Assembly (NCBI GenBank): GCA_022036555.1
Contig: CM039129.1
Coordinates: 40,424,649 to 40,488,648, forward strand
Direction of reading: 5' to 3'
From: Microstegium vimineum
Taxonomy: Eukaryota > Streptophyta > Magnoliopsida > Poales > Poaceae
DNA length: 64,000 nt
A program made the position numbers and the translations under genes. This document shows, one piece after another, positions 1 to 11,186 of this stretch. Position 1 is the stretch's first letter. Every line of letters starts with the position of its first letter. The notes beneath the pieces were generated by a model, which did no database searches, was not told the origin of the DNA, and saw only the letters and a list, made by a program, of their open reading frames with translations.

Positions 1-593
1 TCAGGGTTTAGTTTTATGTGATTTGCCCTGAGGCACCCAAACGCGATCTCAAGGTCCCCGACCAGGTTTCTGACTGTTTTGGATTTGACCATGATGTCAT
101 CGACGTAGGCCTCGACGGTCGGCCCTATGTGTTTCCCAAAGACATGGAGCATGCATCGCTGATATGTGGCCCCGGCGTTTCGCAAACCGAAGGGCATAGT
201 GAGGTAGCAAAACATGCCAAAGGGGATGATGAAGGAAGTCGCGAGCTGATCGGACTCCTTCATCTTTATTTGGTGATAGCCAGAATACGCATCAAGGAAG
301 CAGAGAGTTTCACATCCCGCAGTGGAATCTATTATTTGATCGATACGTGGTAATGGAAAAGGGACCTTGGGACATGCTTTATTTAAACTAGTGTAGTCTA
401 CGCACATCCTATCCTTTCCATTCTTTTTCTTGACAAGTACGGGATTTGCTAACCACTCAAGATGATGTACCTCCTTGATGAATCCGGCCTTCAAAAGCTT
501 GTCGACCTCCTCCCCGATGATTCTGCGCTTCTCCTCATCGAAGCGGCGCAGCCGTTGCTTCACCGGTTTGGATCCGGCTCGGATGTCCAAGGA
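1..593 (-). pseudogene. Tat-lineage Ty3/gypsy reverse transcriptase fragment
   Basis: On the minus strand this matches, nearly base for base, the reverse transcriptase region of element B at about 47657-48249, so it is the same retrotransposon family. The N-terminal half of the RT is recognisable, including the VKKKNGK region and the YSGYHQI region. The element runs off the left edge of the window. At about 593 the match stops abruptly inside the sequence before the RT, and the next bases match the middle of the family LTR. Protease, gag, primer site and the end of the LTR have therefore been lost in one deletion. It is a dead fragment. The family assignment is solid; the extent beyond the window is unknown. 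Confidence 0.85.
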
Positions 594-830
594 TAGGACC
601 CCTCGGACCCCAGCATAGGATTCCCTTTGTCCCATATCGGGAGCAGGTGAGCTGATCGAGCCTCCTGTTTGGGGGTCGTTCGTTCGACCCCCTGTCCGTC
701 ACTTCGAGGGGTCGGAGTCGAGGGGGGCTTGATCAGTGGATCGAGCCTCCTGTCCAGGGGTCGTTCGTTCGACCCTCTGTCCGTCATTCGGGCCCGCCCT
801 TGCTTTATCAACCTCATCAGATGGCTATGA
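594..830 (-). repeat. Tat-family LTR fragment with two 85-bp minisatellite units
   Basis: The reverse complement matches about 4960-5125 of the better-preserved LTR, including the CACCTGCTCCCG region and two copies of the unit containing the hairpin arms GGGGTCG/CGACCCC. It is fused to the RT fragment at about 593. The right edge near 830 is approximate. Confidence 0.7.
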
Positions 831-1072
831 AGACTACCGTGAAGAGTACTAGGCTAGTGGTCAACCAGTCGGCGTTCCCTGTGAAATGGAGCTTCGTCAC
901 GAGAGTTATCTATTTATTTTCATTGTTATGTGTAAGAATATTATTCGTTATGTAATAAGCACTCAGTGATGGTACTATTTAAAGATTTGTCAGCTTATGT
1001 GTGTGATTGATCTCTGGGCACACATGAGTGATTCGCATTCAATTTTATTCTTAAAATTGGATGTGACAATAA
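831..1072 (+). repeat. probable 3' end of a Tekay-like LTR
   Basis: AT-rich sequence ending in a TGTGACA-type motif. It resembles the terminal part of TGTAACACCC-class chromovirus LTRs in general composition and ending. No coding capacity or intact boundary is visible. The assignment rests on resemblance only. Confidence 0.35.
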
Positions 1073-1525
1073 ACATCCAGATGAAATCCGACAGTCGACC
1101 AAGCAACGAAAGAAGGCCCGTCAGGCCAAGGCCTATCCCACCGATAGAAAAGGCAGGCCATGGGCCAACCCATTACCAGAGGGATGGTAGGTGGAGTGAC
1201 CTTCGACCTCGAATGACGGAGAAGGGATTGAACGAACGACCCCCGAACAGGCGGCTCGATCAGCTAATCAAGTCCCCCTCGACTCTGACCCCTCAAAGTG
1301 ACGGACAGGGGGTCGAACGAACGACCCCCGAACAGGAGGCTCGATCAGCTAATCGAGTCCCCCTCGACTCCGACCCCTCGAAGTGACGGACAGGGGGTCG
1401 AACCAACAACCCCCAAACAAGAGGCTCGATCAGCCGATCGAGCCCCCCTCGACTCCGACCCCTCGAAGTGATGGACAGGGGGTCGAACGAACAACCCCTG
1501 AACAGGAGGCTCCGACCCCTCGAAT
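1073..1525 (+). repeat. truncated 5' part of a Tat-family LTR with about four 85-bp units
   Basis: It starts with the same sequence as 4721 (ACATCCAGATGAAATC) and runs through about four tandem units spaced exactly 85 bp apart; the GACGG or GATGG landmarks fall at 1300, 1385 and 1470. It breaks off at about 1525 inside a unit, where a different, antisense Tekay-like LTR begins. The downstream half of the LTR, including the TATA box, is absent. Confidence 0.75.
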
Positions 1526-3039
1526 TGAGACACATGCAATCATGACTAGGTGAATTAAAGTGAATAGGTAACAAGGATGATCCCATGTTAAACTTGCCTT
1601 GATCACAAAGCTCCTGGTGGTCCTGATCTGCTGCAAAGAACTCCTGATCACCGAAAAACTCACCGGCTGTACTCGATCAACATCACAAAGATTACTATAG
1701 ATCGGATCCAAGGACGCGAAATTCACGCTAAACAGATCCAAAACGAATAACTATAGATTAAATAAGATTTACTATACAAGATTAAAGCATTAAAATACTT
1801 AATCTAATCTTGATTTTTAAGAGTGATTAACATAGATGAAATCTATACTACTAGATAAAGCATAAAATTACGAATCTAACACAACTTGAACGAGTCGATT
1901 TGGATCTAAAACGAGTGAGTTATAGGTATTTGAAAACAGTGGCAAATCTGTAATTAGATTGAACTTTATTGAATTAAAATAAATCGGGAAAAATCGGATT
2001 ATCAGCGTTAGCAGGACGGTGGGTTGATTAGGCAAAAGATCGGGGGCTCTTTAGCAAAATCACCCGCGAAGGGGTATGGATGGATCTGATCCATCCGATC
2101 CAATCTGGATGGCCCAGGTTAGAAGGGGGAGGAGAGGGCGGCGCTCCTGCCGGAGCAGAAGGCCGGGACGGCGGCGCCATGGGCGGGCCGAGCCCGAGCT
2201 CGCTGGCGCGGGCCAAACCAGAGTTACGGTGCTCGGTTTTCCAAGCCGAGAGCACCGGGAGAACGAGCGGAGTGAGGCGAACTCACCAAGGGCAAAGGCG
2301 GGGCTCGATGATGGACGGAGATGGCGGGCGACGACGAACAGCGGCGGCGGAGCTCCTGTACACGGTGACACGATGAACCAGAGTGTAATTGAAAGGGAAA
2401 AAGAGAGGGGAGGTGTTCCGCGACTTAGCAAAGACGATTCGAGGCTCGAAGAAACTCACAGAGGCGATGGAGCGGTGCTGTGCTTGGCGACGGCGTTCTG
2501 CTTCGGCGGCGGACGCGATGCGAGGCGGCGCTGCTGCTAGCTTGAGGCGAGGGCGAGGCGAGCAGAGTCCGGTCGGGCTCGACATGGAGGAAGAAGGGAA
2601 GGGGCTGACGCGCGGGCCTGTGGCGTCAGTGAGAGACGGGTCGAGGCTGAGCGGCGTCAGTGAGAGAGGGGTCGAGCGGGGGGTCGAGGCCGAGCGGGCC
2701 TGCGGCGTGCTACTGGGCCAAGGAGGCCGACGGGCCGAAAGGAGGAAAAAAAGAGGGGAGAGAGAGAAAAAGGGTTTCCCCATTTCTTTTCTTTTCATTT
2801 GCTTTTCCAAACATTTTCCAAACTGATTTTGAAATATTGTTGAGCTTTGCAAAAACCAACAATACAAACAAATATGCAGAGGCATGCAATGCACAATTGT
2901 AACCCTAGCATTTGATATTTGTTTTAGTTTTATTTATTTAATTCTATGCTTCATAACAAATGCTTGAATTAAATCAAATTAAATCAAATTAAATTCGAAT
3001 TAACCCTAATTTACTAATTCAAATTTTAGGGTGTTACAA
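1526..3039 (-). repeat. truncated 3' LTR of Tekay-like element C
   Basis: On the minus strand the LTR starts at about 3039 with TGTAACACCC, directly after the pol fragment, as expected for a 3' LTR. It has the AT-rich start and GC-rich middle (about 2080-2700) also seen in the 14050-27718 Tekay LTRs, but it is a different family. It ends without a CA terminus at about 1525. Open frames in the GC-rich part are not recognisable as genes. Confidence 0.65.
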
Positions 3040-3050
3040 ATCTACCCCCC

Positions 3051-4711
3051 TTAAAAGAATCTCGACCCGAGATTCCCAGATTCCCAAAGTTGAGGGTAGG
3101 TTTTTCTTAGATCTTCCTCTCTTTCCCAAGTGGCCTCTTTCTCGGTATATCGATTCCACTGCACCTTGCACATCTTGATAACCTTACTCCTGGTAATTCT
3201 TTCAGCTGTTTCCAAAATCTTAATCAGATATTCCTCATAGGTCAAATCTTCCTTAACTCTGAGTTCCTTCAATGGTATCTGTTCTTCGGGTACTCGCAAA
3301 CACTTCTTAAGCTGAGATACGTGGAACACATCGTGAACTCCTGACAAACTTTCCGGTAACTCTAACCGATAAGCAACTTCTCCACGTCTCTCAAGAATCT
3401 TGAACGGACCAATATATCTGGGTGCTAACTTTCCTTTCATATTGAACCGTTTCACACTTCTCATAGGTGACACTTTCAAGTAAACATAATCACCTACCTC
3501 AAAAGACAAATCTCTTCTTCGGTTATCAGCGTAGCTCTTCTGTCGAGATTGTGCTATCTTCAGATTATCTCTGATTACTCGGACTTGTTCTTCTGCATCT
3601 CTCAGAACATCTGGTCCAAACACTTGAGTTTCTCCCGTTTGATTCCAGAACAACGGAGTTCTACACTTCCGTCCATACAAAGCTTCAAACGGCGCCATCT
3701 TAAGACTTTCTTGGTAACTGTTATTATATGAAAACTCAGCATAGGGCAAACTCTTGTCCCAACTCGTACCATACTGCAAAGCACAAGCTCTCAACATATC
3801 TTCTAGCACTTGATTTGTTCTTTCTGTCTGTCCATCTGTCTGAGGGTGATAGGCTGAGCTAAAATTCAACACTGTTCCGAGGGGCTCATGCACTTTCTTC
3901 CAAAAGTGCGAAGTGAAATGGGTCCCCCTATCTGACACAATCTTCTTTGGAACTCCATGCTGGCATACTATTCTTTCCATGTACAACTTAGCTAACTGTG
4001 CTCCCGTTTAAGTGGTTCGAACTGGCAAAAAGTGAGCTACCTTAGTCAAGCGATCAACTATGACCCAGATCGAGTCATAACCTTTCCGAGTAAGCTGTAA
4101 CCCAACTATGAAATCCATACCAACCTCGTCCCACTTCCATTCAGGTATCTTCATCGGTTGCAACAGTCCTGCAGGTCTCTGATGTTCTGCTTTAACCCTC
4201 TGACATGTATCACATATTGCTACATATTCTGCCACATCACGTTTCAATCCAACCCACCAATATTTCTCTTTAAGATCGAGGTACATCTTTGTGCTTCCCG
4301 GATGCATTGAGTAGGTTGACTCATGAGCTTCTCGCAGAATCGTCTGTCGAATAGACTTGATATCGGGGACGCAGATCCTCTTTCCATACCACAATGTGCC
4401 ATTATCATCTAACCAGAAACCGGGTACCTTCCTTCCTTCATATTCTCAATTATTAACTGAAGATTCTTATCCTTCGATTGACCTTCACGAATCTCTTTCT
4501 CTAGTATAGGCTCAACTACCATCTCCATAGCATTAGCAACAATGCTCAAGTTGGGGTGCTCAAGTTCAGCACACAACTCTTCAGGCAAAGGTATTGTCCG
4601 AATCTCATTAGCATAACTATTCCTACTAAGAGCATTGACCACAACATTGACTTTACCAGGATGATAGTTGTCGGGTACAAAGGTAAGGGGTACCCTAACC
4701 TGTGATAATCT
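3051..4711 (-). pseudogene. gypsy (Tekay-like chromovirus) pol fragment: RNase H end, integrase, chromodomain
   Basis: Reading leftward: the end of RNase H with the YHPGKVNVV motif (about 4670-4630); the integrase zinc-binding region with the HP.STKMY and CDTCQ motifs (about 4310-4200); the catalytic core with MDFIVGL, SDRGTHF and TDGQTERTNQ; the GPF/I region; and a C-terminal chromodomain-like stretch ending in EATWEREEDL (about 3120). The frame is broken by a 1-nt shift near 4415 and a nonsense codon near 4007, where a Tyr codon in relatives is TAA. The 5' side stops at about 4711, where Tat LTR sequence begins. It is a dead remnant that would have encoded the integrase directing insertion into chromatin. 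Confidence 0.88.
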
Positions 4712-4712
4712 A

Positions 4713-5997
4713 ATGCATGAACATCCAGATGAAATCTGACAGTCGACCAAGCAACGGAAGAAGGTCCGTCAGGCGAAGGCCTATCCTACCGACAGAAAAG
4801 GCAGGCCATGGGCCAGCCCATTACCAGAGGGATGGTAGGTGGAGTGACCTTCGACCTCGAAGTGACGGACAGGGGGTCGAACGAACGACCCCCGAACAGG
4901 AGGCTCGATCAGCCGACCGAGCCCCCCTCGACTCCGACCGCTCGAAGTGACGAACAGGGGGTCGAACGAACGACCCCCGAACAGGAGGCTCGATCCGCCG
5001 ATCGAGCCCCCTCGACTCCGACCCCTCGTAGTGACGGACAGGGGGTCGAACGAACGACCCCCGAACAGGAGACTCGATCAGCTCACCTGCTCCCGGTATG
5101 GGATAAAGGGAATTCTATGCTGAGGTCAGTCCCCACCTAACACCATGGGCGCTCACTACCACGGTCAAATCCGTCAAGTCTTCACCCATGCCAGGATTAC
5201 CCGTCGACCGTACAACTACTGCAGCCACGCCTCGAGTACGGAGCACCCCCTCGAATTATGGGCGAGGACAGCCCTCGACCGCGTTCTCCAGAATGTGTCG
5301 GGGTCACGCAGGCCTCGATGCCCCTCGACCCGGGGGTCGACCCTCATCCCCAACTCCTACGGCATGGGCCCGTTCGATCCGTCCCGCTTCAACTCTGGAG
5401 TTCGCAGGTTCCACGCCATGTTGTCCGGCGACGACCAGTCCGCCATCACCATGCCTCGGAACACCAGAAGTACAGAAGGAGCATGCCGCTACAGCGATCG
5501 ACGTTTCGTCACCGACATGGCGCACGAACATGCTTCCCATACCGATACGTACTAGGTCCCTGTACTCCTAAGACTCCCCTTGGCCTATAAAAGGGGACGC
5601 CGGGATAGTAAAGAGAGGGGGAGGCCGAGGACGATGAACGTAGCAACACGACGACAACAAGACAAGAGATGAACTCTCACCAGAACCAAACACAATACCA
5701 GCCACTCACTTGCTTGATCAGCATCTCAAGCAATCAACCAATAGGCCTAGAGAAGCCCTGCTAGTTCTAGGTCTCGGCTCACTTTGAGCACCCCCGTGTA
5801 AACCAGCTTGTACTGCCCCCTGTGCGAGCACTTCGGTGCAAGATAATACAGTACCCCCTCCTCTTGCTGGACGTAGGGCCTTCTGTGCCCGAATCAGGAT
5901 AAACTCTGTGTTCTTCTTGCATCACATCTGGGAGAAGTGGCACGCAATATACAAATTTACTAGTTGGTGATCGACCCCCTGGGTCGAAACACCGACA
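4713..5997 (+). repeat. near-complete Tat-family LTR (solo or element end)
   Basis: It carries three 85-bp minisatellite units (about 4860-5100), a U3 region, the TATA box at 5586, a transcribed region, and the terminus ending AACACCGACA at 5997. Its last 320 bp match the LTR end of element A (28604-28925) and the reverse complement of 51542-51860. No primer-binding site follows, so this is a 3' LTR or solo LTR. It abuts unique intron sequence of the ankyrin-TPR gene. The left boundary is uncertain because no clear TG start or target duplication is visible. Confidence 0.8.
5585..5594 (+). promoter_or_regulatory. TATA box of Tat-family LTR
   Basis: CTATAAAAGG lies in U3/R of the LTR. The equivalent sequence is kept in element B's LTR on the minus strand at about 51915-51925, which supports a promoter role. 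Confidence 0.7.
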
Positions 5998-6363
5998 AAC
6001 ACCGACAATACCCACATTAGGATTTAATTCGTACGAACTTATCTTGGGAATGCCCCATAGCTTGCTAGTGCTAAAGTTAACATGATGACTCTGCTGCGCA
6101 CGCATCCAAGAGGGTTGTCATTTAAAAAAATATATACTTGTTCACTCTTTTCACATGCCCCAGTGAGCAACGGGAGCTTGAATCCACTTGCACAGTCTAC
6201 ATTGTTGGTCACAGTATACACAAGTACCATTGTTAATTTGCGCTGTTGGGATTATAATGTCTTTGCCACATTCTTTGTAACTAATTTGTAGGGTCTAATT
6301 CTGTTATTCTTTAAGCTCTCAAGTGTTTATTTCTAAAGTTTTTTTTGTTGCTTCTATTAACAG
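5998..6363 (+). other. intron (3' part) of the first ankyrin-TPR gene
   Basis: Unique AT-rich sequence with no ORF of note, ending in a pyrimidine-rich tract and TTAACAG immediately before the first visible exon. The upstream exons are left of the window, beyond the retrotransposon debris at 1-5997, so this debris probably lies inside the same intron or truncates the gene. Confidence 0.6.
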
Positions 6364-7311
6364 GATAATAACACCCCAGTACAAATTGCTGCGTTCAAAG
6401 GATGGGAAAAATGCTTGGAGATTCTTCTTCCTCACACACCCCATTTGACACAATATGATGGACTGAGCATTTCTCAAATAATCCAGTTGGAAAGAAATGT
6501 GAGTTTAGTCCCACAATTTAGAACAAAATATTTTTATTTTCCCTTTATAGCGTGATGGTTGGATTGATGTTGGTAGTCTTTATGAATACTACAATGCATA
6601 TTTCTTAATTTGGAATATGGTTTACTACTGATTTGAAATGTGGTTTGTATTTAACTTTTGGGTTGTACATGTACTGTAGGATCGCTTCCACAGATGCAGT
6701 AGGGCTATTGAGCTGGGAGACGCTGCGTACTGGAGAAAAGAGCACGATATTGCATTGAAATTCTACAAAGAAGTAAATTATTGTGTTCTCCAAATGATAT
6801 TTAAGTTACATTTATAGATGCCAATATATCTCTTCAGTCTCTGTATGATTGGATGATTGCAGGCAGCTCAGATTGGTCACAAGGATCCAGCCTTGCTTGC
6901 AAAGAGGAGTCTCTGTCAGCTATATCTGCGTGATACAAAAGCATTTACTGAGGAAGCAATTAACTACATGAATTTGGTGCAGCCAAATTTATCAACACTT
7001 GACCGTGAATCTGATGCTAAGAAATTAGTCCTGGTGAGTTGGTACTAGCAATTAACAGCGACACAATGTGTCATATTCACTGTTGATATGTTGTCGGTTC
7101 CTTTTTCAGAATTTTGCTAGAACTTGGAGCGAATCGGGGTCTGTTTCGAGGCAGGGTTCTAGAACTAGCCTGACTGACGAAGCATTATCAAGGTTTGTAG
7201 CATTCTGCTATATATATATATATATATAGTTGCTTTTGTTCTGATTTGGAGAATGTCAGATAATTTGAGGTTGGATGCCTTTTTTTTTTATCTAGTGGGG
7301 AGCATCTGTGA
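6364..7311 (+). CDS. ankyrin-repeat/TPR protein, C-terminal exons (partial)
   Basis: Five exons with good GT-AG sites: 6364-6498, 6680-6772, 6863-7033, 7110-7192 and 7296-7311, with TGA at 7309-7311. The first encodes the end of an ankyrin repeat (NTPVQIAAFKGWEKCLEILL). The next two encode a TPR-like helical pair, AIELGDAAYWRKEHDIALKFY followed by LLAKRSLCQLYLR. The tail is Ser-rich and ends SGEHL. Ankyrin repeats followed by TPRs match the plant TPR10-like ankyrin/TPR family, whose TPRs are thought to bind chaperone tails. The upstream exons are outside the window. No lesion is visible in these exons, so this is either the end of a working gene interrupted by transposons in an intron or a truncated copy. 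A paralogue begins at 55374 on the same strand. Confidence 0.78.
7209..7230. repeat. short TA microsatellite
   Basis: A run of TA dinucleotides inside the last intron of the first ankyrin-TPR gene. Confidence 0.8.
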
Positions 7312-7753
7312 AGTGGTAGCATGCTGGGCGTCCACGGAAGGAGATCAGTCTGAGCTAGCGTTACGAGATCAGCACAGATGTTAGGAGTAAAGAGTCCAGT
7401 TTTCGGAAGCGAAACGTATTGAACTTAGTTCTCTTCATTTTACGCTCTTAGGCTCTCTGTTTTTTATCGGCTGCTACAGGATCCTGTAACTCTAGCGCAT
7501 GCAGATATGTGTGGGTATGCCTGAGATTTTCTTGCATATGACTGTTATACTTTGGTACTACAATATAACGCTTGCAAATTTGTGTGGGTATGTCTGAGAT
7601 TTTCTGACATATGCTGGTTATATGGTTTGTTACAGAATAATGTCGTTATTCCATGACTCCTTTAGCATTGTACGCAGATTCACCTAGAATGCTCAGTAGA
7701 CAGATTCTTGATCTATGGACACGACATTGTACGCAACTGTTGTGCATATATTG
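7312..7753 (+). other. 3' UTR and spacer after the first ankyrin-TPR gene
   Basis: No ORF or RNA gene is seen. A partly repeated segment with TGTGGGTATG and TGAGATTTTC occurs at about 7510 and again at about 7583, suggesting a local duplication in the 3' UTR. The region separates two convergent genes. Confidence 0.5.
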
Positions 7754-8239
7754 TTATAATAACGGCAACACCTTATTACACCGCAGCCAGGCGTGAGAGC
7801 GGCGTGCGCGACGGTGGCCATCGTGACAAAGCCGTCGTTCTCGGCAGCGCCACGCCACCTCCTTTGCGCCGTAGAGCCGGCCCGCGGCCACGGACCGCGC
7901 CACCCACTGCAGCGCCGGCACGACGCCGCCGTAGAGCCGCAGGCACGACCTCAATGCCGCCTCCTTCCCCGCGGCGTCCACCGCGGCGGCGGCATAGGAC
8001 GAGAGCGCGACCTCGATGCTGTCCCTGGCCGCGGTGGCGTTGGCCGCCGCGAGCCTGGCTGCGATCGCGTCACGCGCGGTGCGGCTCGACGACGCGTCCG
8101 GGCACAGCGCGGACACGCAGACCTCCGGCGTCACGTAGTAGCCGCCCAGGCCGCCGCACACTTCGTCCAGCGCCGTGGTCGCCCCGACGGCGACGGTGAT
8201 GCCGGCCACGAAGAGGAGCGTGGGAGTTGAGGCGGCCAT
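7754..8239 (-). pseudogene. PMEI/invertase-inhibitor-like gene with frameshifted C-terminus
   Basis: The ATG at 8239 opens a 161-codon frame with a hydrophobic signal peptide (residues 1-24), then the plant invertase/pectin methylesterase inhibitor fold (four-helix secreted inhibitor). The first Cys pair is in the CGGLGG...VCVSALC segment and a further Cys lies in LRSCLRLYGG. After GAKEV (about residue 125) the family's last helix is missing. The hallmark ENDGFVTMATVAHA appears only in another frame, so a deletion plus frameshift has occurred and the natural C-terminus is replaced by about 30 basic residues. The protein would be secreted and truncated. It converges with the ankyrin-TPR gene. 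The call is pseudogene; expression of the altered protein cannot be excluded. Confidence 0.75.
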
Positions 8240-8570
8240 GGTGCTTGCTTCCCCTGCCTCTACGAGCCTTTGTGCGTGATGGATGGATGCTATATGGACC
8301 GGCCGGCCAAGAAAATCTGGTTTCGTTTGTGTATTGATCTAGAATCACTAGATTGCAATTTGTGTGGATCGGAGTGACATGTATAGTAAATGATTTTGGA
8401 GGTGGATCGGACGGGATGCCATGCATTTGGTGTGCATCAGTGCATGCATGCATTGTGACGTTGTCTCCGTTCAGCAGGCTCTTTTAGTTTCTTTTTTGCC
8501 ATCAGCTTTCCTTGGCAGTGTCGATAATGGAATTGAGAAATTCAGTACGTACTTCAGAAGAATTGGCAAG

Positions 8571-9934
8571 TGTTTTTTTTTTCTCGATCGGGTGTTCAAC
8601 CCGTTTTTTATTAAGAGGAAAGATAACCAAATGTTAAAAGGGCGATACAAAGGACTTCGCAAGTAATCCTTGGATTACCGACAAAGCACAAACACTAGCA
8701 AGAAAACACGAGGGGGGAGACTCCACCACAAAACCCCAACCGACTAAGCCTAATACATGAAGACAACACATTGAAAGCCAATAGTGTAGTGAAACCCGCA
8801 GAGCGACGATATAAGCTTCAACCTCAGCGACAAAGCATCCGCCAAGGGCGCTAGAACGACCACAGCGGCAAAGCCCCCCGCCAGAACCAACATGGCGGCA
8901 AAGCATCCGCCACAAACGACGACCATCAATGCGACAATGCATCCGCGGATGGGGACCATCACGCTCGCAGCAGCAAAGCATCTGCCGTATAGGGGAGATC
9001 GAGGCAACACCGACAACAAGGCGACCGCCCAAGCAACATGAGGGCAAGGCAACCGTCCAAGAACTACAGAGAAACAAACGACGGCGGGCACACCAACCAA
9101 CTACTGGACAAACGGATGTGAAGAGTAGCATGAAGCACGGTCGGGCTTAACATAGCAAGGGGCAACTCCAGCACGGAAGCGAAAGGAGCAGAAGTACAAC
9201 AGCAAGAAGGGAACTGATGTCCGCAGACGCCATCATCGTTGATAGAAGCACACAGGGACTTTCGTCCCAGAAACCTACCTGGCGACCCGAACGATGAGGA
9301 CAAGTTTTGATGGCGCCTTCAGGAAGGAAAATGACGCACATAGCCCCATCGCCGCTAGCCCAGAGCAAGAAGCTGGGTAGGGTGGATACCCAAGCATTGT
9401 AGTCGACATCGTGGGTTGGGGAGGAGGCGCCACTGTGCCAAGCGGCATCCTGGCCGGCGAGCAGTGAGCTTCGTCGCCTGGCGCGCACAGGACTCTGCCC
9501 GCACTCCACCACGCCGACGCCGTGCTGGCATGGGACCAAATCGGCCACCCACGGCATGCATGCATAGGAGAAGAGTCGGGGGAAGCAGCCGCCCTTGCAG
9601 CAAGCCCGTCGGGGAAGCCAGCAACAGCACCGTCACCATCTTCGACAGGCCCAGCTCGACCGGATGTTGCACGCATGCCCATGGAACACCGCAGCCACGC
9701 CCTAGGTGTTGCACGGAGCCTTAGATCTGGTGAGGGGGGGGGGGATCTGACCCGGGGGGGCGGATCTGGCTCACCGACCGACCAATTCGTCGGAGATGCA
9801 CGAGGAGGAGCAGGGTGAAGGAGGTGTGGGGACGAGGGGAGGAGTAGGGATGTGACGCCCGCCGCCACACGGAGAGCAGCTGAGATGGGGGTGGTGGCGT
9901 GCGGCGATGTTGAAGCCTGGTTGGAGCTCGGGCC
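8571..9934 (-). mobile_element. poly(A)-tailed retroposon-like segment (LINE or similar, 3' part)
   Basis: The segment begins with a run of T at about 8571-8581. Read on the minus strand this is a poly(A) tail preceded by an AATAAAA signal about 30 nt upstream, the signature of a retroposed RNA. Inside are degenerate GGCAAAGCATCCGCC repeats (about 8830-9000) and G runs at 9727-9766, but no recognisable reverse transcriptase. No target duplication was found. The right limit is set only by the copia LTR at 9935. Confidence 0.35.
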
Positions 9935-11136
9935 TGAAAGTGCAATCAAGCACTAAGTGGGTTTTGGTGACATGACAACATATTTAGGAGACTAATAAGA
10001 CTTTGCAAGTATGACAAATAGATTAAACTTAAGGAGGTTGATGAACAGGTTGGCAGACCCCTCCAATTACAAAAGTGCATGGCAACAAGCTCAATGGTGT
10101 TGAATTCATTTTATATTTCGAAATTGAGTTATGTATGTCGTACTATTAAGAGGGATTCAACACGCATACTAACAAGTGAACCAAATGCAATATCTATCCA
10201 AATACATCACACCTCTACATACATAGTGGACAAAACAACCAACTATTCAAGATCCATACCTTTGTTGTTTCTGCCAGGCCGGCAGTGCTGGCCTCCAGGC
10301 CGGCACTGCCGAGCCCAAGGCCGGCACTTCCGTGACTTATCTACCCGTTGGACAGTGAAGGGGTATTTCTTACCCCCTCACTCTCCCCCAACGGCTAGTT
10401 CTGCCATTCTATTCTTGAGACTTCGCAAGAACAGAAAGAGAAGCTCTCTTCTTGCTCTCCCCTTCTCCCTTGGTGCTCAACCACTCTCCTCCATTGATTT
10501 CCAATCAACCTTTGAGAGATTGAGCCTCCAAGCTTGAGAAGAAGCTTCTCCCTCGGATCTTCAACTCCTGCAAGCATTTGGTTTGCGTGGTGGCCGGCGG
10601 TTTGAGTTCTTTACTCTTGGAGCTTTGCTCCTAGCCGGCTAGAGGTTGCCCTTGAGCTTGCCTCCTACGTGTGGCAGCCTAGGGAAGTTTGTATCACCCT
10701 ACATTTGCTAATACATCACCTCTCATCTTAAGGGTTCATTCCCTTGACTTGAGACCGAGGAAAGAGCTAGCCTTTGTGGCGAGCTGAACCATGGGTCAAA
10801 TCTTGTGTCACCGTGTGCTTGTTACTTTACTTTGATATATATTGTTTGCAAGGTGATTTCTAGGGTTTGGACCCAATCTACGCAGTGGGTGTGTTGCTAC
10901 CACTTTCAAGTGGTGTTAGAGGTTCCTTATACCTCTAGGAAGGTTTCTATTCAAGCACAATTTACATTCTCAGTTTAATTTTGAATTGTGTTCATTTCTG
11001 TTCAGGTGACCAGCAGTGCTGCCCTTAGAGCAGCAGTGCCGGCCACCCCGGCAGTGCCGGCCTCACTGCTAACAGAAAGTTGCTAAGTATTTTTAAACAT
11101 GCCTATTCACCCCCCTAGGCTAATTAGGTCCTTACA
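9935..11136 (+). repeat. 5' LTR of SIRE-like copia element 1
   Basis: It starts TGAAAGTGCAATC and ends CTTACA one base before a primer site. The 1202-bp length and TG...CA ends fit a copia LTR. It contains two clusters of GGCCGGCAGTGCCGGCC-type palindromes (about 10277-10335 and 11010-11065). Confidence 0.85.
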
Positions 11137-11138
11137 AG

Positions 11139-11150
11139 TGGTATCAGAGC
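11139..11150 (+). promoter_or_regulatory. primer-binding site of copia element 1 (tRNA-iMet type)
   Basis: TGGTATCAGAGC lies just after the LTR end and is complementary to the 3' end of plant initiator tRNA-Met, the usual primer for copia reverse transcription. Confidence 0.9.
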
Positions 11151-11186
11151 AAGGTTATCTCAGTAAGCACTTAACCGTGTGAGATA

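Noticed and set aside
2060..2902. Long frames on both strands in the GC-rich part of the element C LTR
   Set aside because: They lie within an LTR, overlap each other on opposite strands and show no known motif.
5145..5590. Overlapping open frames in three plus frames inside the Tat LTR
   Set aside because: GC-rich LTR sequence gives long chance frames. Their codons are not conserved in the element B LTR, and no domain is recognisable.
9275..9949. 224-codon minus frame in the retroposon-like segment
   Set aside because: Low-complexity Ser/Pro/Arg composition, overlapped by equally long frames on both strands; no domain.
11139..11150. TGGTATCAGAGC as part of a tRNA gene
   Set aside because: Only the 3'-end complement is present, directly after an LTR; it is a primer-binding site, with no cloverleaf around it.
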